This document shows positions 7,005 to 12,670 of a stretch of DNA of 12,670 nucleotides, piece after piece. The notes beneath the pieces are model-generated. The model saw nothing but the letters and a program-made list of their open reading frames with translations. It was not told the origin of the DNA and searched no databases. The position numbers were made by a program, and so were the translations under genes. Within the stretch, counting starts at the first letter, position 1; the number at the start of each line of letters is the position of its first letter. The stretch is from assembly GCA_003833135.1 (NCBI GenBank), contig QZLH01002578.1, positions 1-12,670 on the forward strand. Reading direction: 5' to 3'. Source of the stretch: Oehlia diaphana. Taxonomy: Eukaryota; Glomeromycota; Glomeromycetes; Glomerales; Glomeraceae.

Positions 7005-8286
7005 TTCTTACGAACATAAGGATTGGCATACCATTTGAGACCTGGCTTGTGAATTAAGATGTTCTAGAACGTCTATTTCAGTATTTTCTTGTAATTTTAA
7101 ATCTATCCAAATTCTCTTTAAATATCATCACAACATTTTTGCGTAATTCAGAGCCTGGACCATATTTTTTAAGTACCCAATAATAAAAATTTGAATGAAC
7201 TGAAAATGATCTCATTTTTGATAATTTAAGTAAATTGGCATCATATTTAAACTAAATGTTGTAATGATTTGGTGCGTTTTCCAGAGCTACTTCAGGTTAA
7301 TTAATTCTATTAATTAAAAATTCCAATCAGTCAAATTATTTGTGGTTTCATTGTGAATAAAACAGGAGCAAGCAATTACTGAGTTTGATTCTTCACAAAT
7401 TTTTTGAAACGAATCCATCAAAAGATTCCCAATCTCATTTAATCTATATTCAAATAAAATGAAATGCTTTTTCCATAACAGATCCAGTTAATTGAAATCC
7501 AAGATCAAGAAGTTGCCTTAAACGAGCGACAACAGAATCAACATCAGGAATAATCCAATTTGTTGGCGGACAGCGCTTTGCATCACGAGTTCAATTTCTT
7601 CCATAAATTTACTAAATCAGGATGTATCAATATCGTCTTAGCCACGACATAAAGTTGACGACTATTTTCATAATCATCTTTTGGTGGATAGCCTTCATGA
7701 GCTCTCGCTTACATTAATTGAATATATTATGAATTATCTTCGTAAATAAGTTTAGGGCGAGGTGGAAAAGGTACAAACTTTGTATTTAAAATCAGAACTT
7801 CAATATAATTAAGATTTTAAAGAAATTTTTGAGGAGCACCATTAATGACAAGAGGACCGGCTGATAAGAAATGAAATAATTCCATATCATTTCCTTTAGT
7901 TGAAAGTTCACTATAATCATTTAATACTTCATGCCCTTCAGCTTTAGTTGCAAGTTCACTATGATCACTTAAAGTATTATATCCTTCAGTAATTAATTTA
8001 GTAAAAATTGATTAAGGTAAATTACTAGTCCAAGGAGAACGAAGTTTCTTTTGAAAGGCACGGATTCTATCAAAATAAACTTAATTTACATTCTGTTGGA
8101 TCTTAAGTTCTATAGTTTTTCATAATAAGATCCAAATCTGAAATGCGTTAATAGACGTTGTATAAAATATCTAGAGTTAGTACGTTTCTTAATGAGTAAA
8201 ACTTGAACAACATTAACTGTTTAAAAATTATTTCCAAGTCAAACGGAGGGAAATAAAGCGTGGGATCGACCATATATATTAACCAT
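7005..8286 (-). pseudogene. Family P copy P4 (proximal, unit II)
   Basis: The start codon is at 8286-8284, and the N-terminus reads MVNIYGRSHALFPSV. It then hits TGA where the other copies have CGA or AGG (Arg), and soon after a TAA, so it is dead from codon 16. Later pieces match P2: EGYNTLSDHSEL, GNDMELF, FLSAGPLVI, ARLRQLLDLGFQLT, SNFYYWVLKKYGPGSELRK. The copy ends RSQMVCQSLCS and a stop at 7011-7009. It contains a 48-bp in-frame duplication (7895-7990) absent from P2. The uninterrupted N-terminus shows what P2 looked like before its insertion. P2 and P4 differ in the last codons mainly at third positions (Ala GCT/GCC, Ser TCG/TCT), which supports this reading frame as formerly coding. Confidence 0.6.
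7895..7990 (-). repeat. 48-bp in-frame tandem duplication within P4
   Basis: 7895-7942 and 7943-7990 are imperfect copies, both containing AAGTTCACTAT preceded by TTTAGTTG. On the minus strand they encode two 16-residue repeats, EGYNTLSDHSELATKA and EGHEVLNDYSELSTKG. P2 has one unit only. Confidence 0.75.
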
Positions 8287-8570
8287 TCTGAGGATGACAC
8301 ATCATTTACGGTCTGTAAGATTGGTGTATCTATAAATTTGAATATTTCACTTCTTATTTAAGTAGAGACTGTACGACAGAAGGAAACATTTCCAACAGTA
8401 TCCCGAAAGCTTATTATATAGTTTTTTTTGTCAATCATTTTATGCAAGTACGTAATGTGTACAACGCAAAAATGTTGCCCCTGCTTCATCCAAATTTAGT
8501 AAACTCCGCCTGAATTTAGTGACACTACCCGCCATATTATTATTCTCTGATAAAGAAGTATCACTACCAC

Positions 8571-8723
8571 CAATAGAGGTTCCTTAACGTACGCACCGTG
8601 CGTACGTACATCCTACCAGAGTTTAGGAGTTATGCATTTGCACGTGATAGCGTTAAACTTAACTCCGGCCGGTGCGTACGTTAATATCGTACACATGATG
8701 CGTAAGTTAAGGATGCTCTATTG
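8571..8723. mobile_element. MITE-like element with 33-bp terminal inverted repeats
   Basis: The left arm 8571-8603 (CAATAGAGGTTCCTTAACGT…) and the right arm 8691-8723 (…GTTAAGGATGCTCTATTG) match at 27 of 33 positions. A second, perfect 15-bp inverted repeat lies inside: TTAACGTACGCACCG at 8584-8598 and its complement at 8670-8684. ACGTACGCAC c GTGCGTACGT (8587-8607) is a 10-bp-arm palindrome. Unit I lacks the sequence at the matching place, near GTACTATATTAATAC (about 3838-3853). A target duplication could be TAC but is unclear. It is non-coding and inserted about 30 bp upstream of the TATA box. Confidence 0.75.
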
Positions 8724-8752
8724 TACTTATTAATGCTTTGCGCAAATTCAGT

Positions 8753-8760
8753 TATATAAA
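8753..8760 (+). promoter_or_regulatory. TATA box of gene S copy 2
   Basis: TATATAAA in CAGTTATATAAACC, 71 bp before the ATG. It is identical to the core and flanks in copy 1. Confidence 0.55.
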
Positions 8761-8830
8761 CCGAATTTAACTTTTTTTGACAATTTTATCATAATCATTT
8801 CATTTAAAAACTTGTTACTAAAGAAACAAT

Positions 8831-9312
8831 ATGTTTACTTCACCAACTACTGCTAACAATCCAGTCGTAACAAATATGCAACGTCAATTACTTACTTAAG
8901 GAAGGTTTTTTCATAGGATAAAAATTTTATTTAAATAACTTATAAAATTATCTGATCTTTTTGATGATAATGATCCTGATTATAACTTGCATATAACACG
9001 TCCCACAGTACCCCGGTTATTGCAAATTTTAGGGAGTCGATTGGCGCTGTACCCGGGGGTGTACGAAATTGTATATTATAAACGAAGGGTTTTAAAAACG
9101 TATATATACAAAAATTATTTACATGTGTCGCCTGGGCATGTTAAATAGTGAAATTAAAAGAAAACGAAGAATTTCTTCGGGATACTATCATGGGAGTGGC
9201 TTGCATTATACGGTAATTACGATCATAAATTCTTTTATTTACATCATACATCGAAGGAGTAAATTATTAACTTGTTATATAATTAAAATTTGTTGAATCA
9301 AATACCATTACC
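8831..9312 (+). pseudogene. Gene S copy 2, broken
   Basis: It starts MFTSPTTANNP, parallel to copy 1. It has a nonsense codon at position 23 (TAA where copy 1 has AAA), then continues GRFFH in the same frame before decaying. The acidic block survives (FDDNDPDYN) up to an inserted element at 8993-9199. After that the homology resumes with YDHKFFYLHHTS and fades through AATTTGTTGAATCA and ATACCATTACC (9302-9312). About 40 bp seen in copy 1 are missing in between. The sequence then changes abruptly to the kinase remnant. Confidence 0.7.
8993..9199. mobile_element. Small inserted element in gene S copy 2
   Basis: About 207 bp is absent from copies 1 and 3 at this place. It is flanked by CTTGCATATA (8986-8995) and CTTGCATTATA (9200-9210), a probable 7- to 11-bp target duplication. 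The ends are weakly inverted: CACGTCCCA…AGTACCCC on the left and, on the other strand, CACTCCCA…AGTATCCC on the right. An internal near-palindrome is GTACCCGGGGGTGTAC (9049-9064). There is no coding sequence. A duplication of 9-11 bp would suit a Mutator-like MITE, but the family is not secure. Confidence 0.55.
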
Positions 9313-9364
9313 TTTTTTTTGTTATAGAGATGCTTAATTTCGGGTAATTTTTTAATTTTATTGT

Positions 9365-9911
9365 TCAGAATTCTATGCTAATTTAATGAAAAGTTGTTGG
9401 GATCCTGATCCCAAAAAAAGACCTTCTATAAATGAAATTTATTATATTAGTAGCGAATGGATTGCATTATTTGATCAATCATTCATCAATCAATTTGATC
9501 AAGCTGAATTAATAAGGAAGGAGTTAATAGATTCAAAGAAGCTTGGTCCTGAGTTCAGTGAAAAGCCTCATCCAAAAGCTATTTATACAAGCAGATCATT
9601 AAACTCATACATTTCCAAATGTTCATCTATATTTTCTAAATGTTCATCAATAAGTTTTACATCAAATGGTATGTATATATAATATTATTTAATAAAAGTC
9701 AGTATTCTTTGAATAGATAAATTAATTTTCTTTTTTTTTTTATAGATTACACTTCAGAAGAATTAAAATTTGATATAGATTGTGAATAATTTAATCAAAC
9801 AACGAAAGTCTTCAACAAATACAACTTTATATTAAATAGTGGACTCAATTAAGAGAAATATTGAAGAACTAAATATTAATTCTTGTGAATATAGTAGTAA
9901 ATATTTGATTT
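9365..9911 (+). pseudogene. C-terminal remnant of a Ser/Thr or TKL-type protein kinase
   Basis: The frame from 9365 reads SEFYANLMKSCWDPDPKKRP, the kinase subdomain XI with its conserved Cys-Trp, Asp-Pro and Arg-Pro. It continues through a tail with HPKAIYTSRSLN to an intron at 9669-9745 (GTATGT…TTTATAG, 77 bp). The second exon begins with the completed codon of DYTSEELKFDIDCE and stops at 9787-9789. A one-base shift then reads NLIKQRKSSTNTTLY, and further on IVDSIKRNIEELNIN, up to about 9911. These look like the normal tail of this kinase family, so the stop is probably a frameshift. The catalytic domain (glycine loop, VAIK, HRD, DFG) is absent upstream, because gene S copy 2 abuts it. The ATG at 9386 is internal. 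The family tie to glomeromycete kinases is from memory. Confidence 0.75.
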
Positions 9912-10791
9912 AAAATATTATTAAAATTTGTTGCTTATATTATTTATTTATTCTTTCATTTTTAAAAAATAGGAAAACGCATTAAAAATTAGTTTTCAGT
10001 TATTTATGAACTCCTCTCACATCTCTCATATAAAATATTGTAAGCCTTTATTTTTAGTAAGTGCTTAAATTTGATTTATAAGGTGCAGGTAAAATAATAA
10101 ATATGTTGGAAAAAAAATCTTATCGACTTAACCAAACCCAAACTTGAAACGATTGATAAACCGAAGTTTTTCAAAAGTGTTGTTTCGTGTATAAATTAAG
10201 ATTCATTTCAGCAACTTATTCATGAAAAAAAATGTAGGATTTTGTAGTCAACATATTCTTTATTTATATTGTCTATTATAAAAACTCTTATTTATATTTA
10301 CTGTAATTATTTATATTATATTATATATTGCGGCAACGAATTTTTTATTTATATTATTTTATTATAAAAATTTTTTATTTATGTTAATTTCTGGTTATTA
10401 TTAAAAAATGTCGCGCATTTTGCAAATTTTTCCAATAGTTTTGAATGTACATTTTGATTAAATTTAAAGTAAATATTAAACATATGTCGTAAAATACTAA
10501 TATCATGCGCCTCTGAAAAATTTTTTCATATCTTTATATTCTTTTTTTAAAATAATTTGGCAAGGAATTTCTAATATTGATATACTAAGTTTGTTAGTAA
10601 TAAAGTATTATATTGTCATTTACTACTTATTTTTAAAGATTTTACATAATTGATAATTCATAATCGTGTATGATTGGGCGTTAACTTTTTATATTTAATA
10701 AAAAGCGGAATTTTTTCTATGATCATTTAAAATTTTTTTCAGTTCAGAGATAAAAAAATCAAATAATTCGTAATAGGCGCTGCTTTTGCTT
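9912..10791. other. AT-rich intergenic region without a recognisable gene
   Basis: I see no coding signal. The stretch is low-complexity A/T-rich DNA with one pair of direct repeats (10257-10400). Confidence 0.6.
10257..10400 (+). repeat. Imperfect direct repeat, about 85-bp period
   Basis: TTTATTTATATTGTCTATTA near 10259 is echoed by TTTATTTATATTATTTTATT near 10344. Each is followed by ATAAAAA and TTATTTAT. The similarity runs for about 55 bp, but the A/T richness lowers its weight. Confidence 0.5.
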
Positions 10792-11085
10792 TTTGGACTT
10801 GTATCTAGATCAGTGATGTGGTATTATGGTAAGCTTTTTTTCGATTCTTATTTTTAATAATTATTTTTTTATTTTTTGCTAATTTTTTTTGTTCCTTCAC
10901 CCTTTAGATTTGGGTTCAGTGATTGGATCGATACTGCAGTGCTATGTAATCGTCTTTTTTTCCGATTTATTTTTAATATTTTTTTTTTCATATACTAATT
11001 ACTTTTTACTAATCTTTTTTCTTCATATTTTTTTTCGTTCTTTCATCTTTTTAATAGGTTTGGATAAAGGTTAGTGCTGCGATAT
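10792..11085 (+). repeat. Tandem exon-like and T-rich intron-like blocks
   Basis: Three blocks start with TTTGG at 10792, 10909 and 11059. The first two continue through CAGTGAT(G)TGG to ATG and then a GT donor-like site (ATGGTAAGC at 10827; ATGTAATC at 10944). T-rich tracts follow, ending in acceptor-like CCCTTTAG (10907) and TTTTTAATAG (11057). The two T-rich tracts share CGATT…TATTTTTAATA and CTAATCTTTTTT-like segments, so the whole block appears to be a tandem duplication of one short exon plus intron. No protein frame is recognised. Alternatives are a low-complexity tandem repeat or a spliced non-coding transcript. Confidence 0.4.
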
Positions 11086-11624
11086 AATTGAAATAAACAT
11101 ATTTTTTTTTATTTGAATAGTAAATAAGTTTTGTATGATTTTTTTTATGTATTTTCTACTTTCTTAACAATCTTTAATGCATAAAGACCATAAAATTAGA
11201 GGTTTAATTACGACTGAAGATTTGTGTTAAAAATGAATGTTTTTGAAAAAATTCACTCAATATATTCTAAATCTCTATAAAAATTTCAAGATAGTACAGG
11301 GGTAAAAGAAATAACGAGGAAGTCGAGGAACGAACATTTGTCGATCAGTCACATGATTTCTGATATTTTTGAGATTGATTTAATGCGCAGTAACTGCTTG
11401 TGGCGACAGTGGCGTAATTTATTCGTATTTGGATCGTTCTGAAAAGCAACACAATAGGCGGGTAAGCCTGTGCAGTATACAGAATAAAGATATTTGCAAG
11501 ACAATCCAGTTCCAAAAATTATTAAATTGTAGGCAACGAAATTATACTATCACGTTACTATTTGTTACTACTCAAAATAGCTTTTCAGCAAAGCATATTA
11601 AGTACTTAGATGAGAGCGTTCATT
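11086..11624. other. Intergenic region upstream of gene S copy 3
   Basis: I see no supported gene here. A 78-codon open frame at 11429-11665 spans the TATA box of gene S copy 3 and shows no recognisable features. Unlike units I and II, no family P start is visible about 385 bp before gene S. Confidence 0.5.
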
Positions 11625-11632
11625 TATATAAA
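11625..11632 (+). promoter_or_regulatory. TATA box of gene S copy 3
   Basis: TATATAAA in CATTTATATAAACTCCG, 86 bp before the ATG. The downstream leader includes CTTGTTACTAAAAGAGCAAG, resembling TTGTTACTAAAGAAACAAT in copy 2. Confidence 0.5.
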
Positions 11633-11717
11633 CTCCGATTTATCATAATCTTTTCGTTCATTTAAACTATTAAAATTACAAAAATAAAAAAACTTCACTT
11701 GTTACTAAAAGAGCAAG

Positions 11718-12076
11718 ATGTTTACTTTACCGGTTAATGTTAATCCAGTCGCAATAATTATGCAATCTGATTAATTATTAAGGGAAGGTTTTTCATAGTA
11801 TATCGAATGACAAAATTTTTTAAAATTATTCAGAAAAATTCCTATTTTTTCTTAATGATTTTGATTATAAACTGGGAATTTTTCTAACTATCACCGGGGT
11901 GTTGATCCCCGGTGACTGAAATTATGATGATCACCAGCATTAAAAAAATATAGTGCCAGTAAAAATTGATAATTCTAGCCAAAAGTGATGATCACCCCCG
12001 TGATTTGAAGTATAAAGCATAAACTTAATTACGATCATAAATTTTTTATCTACATCATACAACGAGTTATGATTTA
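11718..12076 (+). pseudogene. Gene S copy 3, broken
   Basis: It begins MFTLPVNVNPVAIIMQSD and then a stop at codon 19. A one-base shift recovers a GRFFH-like reading (GGAAGGTTTTTCAT). The DYK codons (GATTATAAA) are followed by the inserted element 11874-12018, after which LNYDHKF and the TTATCTACATCATACAACGA stretch match copy 1. Homology is lost after about 12076. The upstream region shares only the TATA box and the leader, so this is a partial copy of the module. Confidence 0.65.
11874..12018. mobile_element. Small inserted element in gene S copy 3
   Basis: The 145 bp are flanked by an exact ATAAACT duplication (11867-11873 and 12019-12025). Excision in silico leaves a gap-free match to copy 1 (GATTATAAACTTAATTACGA against GATTATAAGCTCAACTACGA). 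Subterminal inverted repeats are ATCACCGGGGTG (11890-11901) and CACCCCCGTGAT (11993-12004). There is also a perfect 9-bp-arm hairpin, TCACCGGGG tgttgat CCCCGGTGA (11891-11915). GATGATCACC occurs twice (11926-11935 and 11987-11996). It is non-coding and MITE-like. Confidence 0.65.
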
Positions 12077-12398
12077 ATAAAGAGGATATATAATTCTTAC
12101 TTTAGCTTCATTTATCAACAATAAAAAAAAAATTATGAAGTAATATTATTCTGAAGTCTTATTAAGAGGGAAAGTATATACTCAGTGATATTTATTATAT
12201 AGTTTATATGTATCTCATATATAATAATTACTATTTATTTATTACAAAATTTACATACTAATTTTAATTAAATAATTAGTTAATGGTTCCTTCTCAATAT
12301 TTTTGAAAGAATGATAGAAAATAATTAGACTAGACTACTGTAATTAATTTATTATTATGTTTATGAATTATAAATAGATTAATAATATATTAATATAA
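12077..12398. other. AT-rich intergenic region
   Basis: I see no gene or structured element here, only A/T-rich sequence between the gene S copy 3 remnant and the stop codon of the minus-strand gene at the right edge. Confidence 0.6.
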
Positions 12399-12670
12399 TT
12401 AAATTTTATGCGAATTATGCCTAGGTTTTTTTGATGCAAAGAATTCAGATGATGATTCAGGTTGTTCAAAATCAGAATCATTCAATTCCTTCTCAGAGTA
12501 CCTGACCATAAATCTTTCATGATAAGTTTTATAAACTTCAGTACCTTTGTAATTATCGTTTAATTCATCAATCAATTTATCCAATTCATTCTGATCTGAA
12601 TGACAAACCATCTCGTTAAACTTTCTCTTATTATTATTATTATAATAATAATTAACTTTGGGCCTGTCAT
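12399..12670 (-). CDS. 3' end of an uncharacterised minus-strand gene, running off the window
   Basis: The frame is open from the window edge to a stop at 12401-12399, about 89 residues, so the 70-codon stretch from the ATG at 12611 is probably internal. It begins DRPKVNYYYNNNN, then KRKFNEM, and continues with CHSDQNELDKLIDELNDNYK, a likely helical acidic region. VYKTYHERFMVRYSEKEL follows, then an acidic Ser-rich stretch (DSDFEQPESSSEF) and a basic end (KKPRHNSHKI). The Asn run comes from an AAT repeat that could be unstable. The composition suits a nuclear or cytosolic protein, but no domain is recognised. It could also be a terminal exon or a fragment of a repeated gene. Confidence 0.5.
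   Translation of the reverse strand, partial: DRPKVNYYYNNNNKRKFNEMVCHSDQNELDKLIDELNDNYKGTEVYKTYHERFMVRYSEKELNDSDFEQPESSSEFFASKKPRHNSHKI

Larger units (their letters stand above)
8287..8830. promoter_or_regulatory. Divergent promoter region, unit II, with MITE insertion
   Basis: Between the P4 start (8286) and the gene S copy 2 start (8831) lie 544 bp. Subtracting the 153-bp MITE gives about 391, matching the 383 bp of unit I. Shared pieces are TATTAACCATTC at the family P start, TGTACAACGC with TTGCCCCTG and AAATTTAGTAA at 8455-8503, and the TATA box. The conserved spacing argues that the two genes were duplicated together as a pair. Confidence 0.5.

Noticed and set aside
10889..11074. 61-codon Phe-rich plus-strand open frame
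   Set aside because: It reads through the T-rich tracts of the tandem exon/intron-like block. The Phe/Leu runs come from poly-T.
11429..11665. 78-codon plus-strand open frame
   Set aside because: It spans the TATA box of gene S copy 3 and has no recognisable features or conserved counterpart.

Overview
The window looks like AT-rich nuclear DNA from a fungus, most probably an arbuscular mycorrhizal fungus of the Rhizophagus/Glomeromycotina type. The best clue is a kinase C-terminal fragment at 9365-9911. It combines a subdomain XI motif (CWDPDPKKRP), a tail reading HPKAIYTSR, and YTSEEL after a short GT-AG intron with a T-rich acceptor tract. I recognise this combination from the greatly expanded kinase families of those fungi. 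The species call is inference. No tRNA, rRNA, CRISPR array or bacterial operon signal is visible.

The window is a gene-poor, repeat-rich region built from a duplicated module. Each module is a divergent gene pair. On the minus strand lies an unrecognised protein family (called family P here), present as two degenerate copies in tandem. On the plus strand lies a small gene of 136 codons (called gene S here). About 385 bp separate the two start codons. Unit I covers about 275-4346 and unit II about 5044-9312. A third, partial copy of gene S lies at 11718-12076. Only gene S copy 1 (3936-4346) is intact. All four family P copies and gene S copies 2 and 3 are pseudogenes.

Most of the damage comes from insertions. 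Two non-LTR retrotransposon fragments with (AAAAT)n tails (712-1584 and 5634-6748) are unrelated in their interiors. They sit at the same short target, GGTAACGGTAAAT, in paralogous copies, while the other tandem copy in each unit keeps an empty version of that site. The second fragment carries a further nested element (5652-6170) with its own 16-bp target duplication. Gene S copies 2 and 3 are each split by a different small element within a few bases of the same codon. The shared promoter of copy 2 also carries a 153-bp MITE with 33-bp terminal inverted repeats. Unit I holds a 5'-truncated, frameshifted gene fragment (3006-3535) just inside a family P start codon.

After unit II come the kinase remnant, about 0.9 kb of low-complexity AT-rich DNA, a curious tandem pattern of short exon-like and T-rich intron-like blocks (10792-11085), and gene S copy 3. 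The right edge holds the 3' end of an unrecognised minus-strand gene that runs out of the window. The left edge holds the end of a DNA transposon with clustered TGTGAAAAA motifs.
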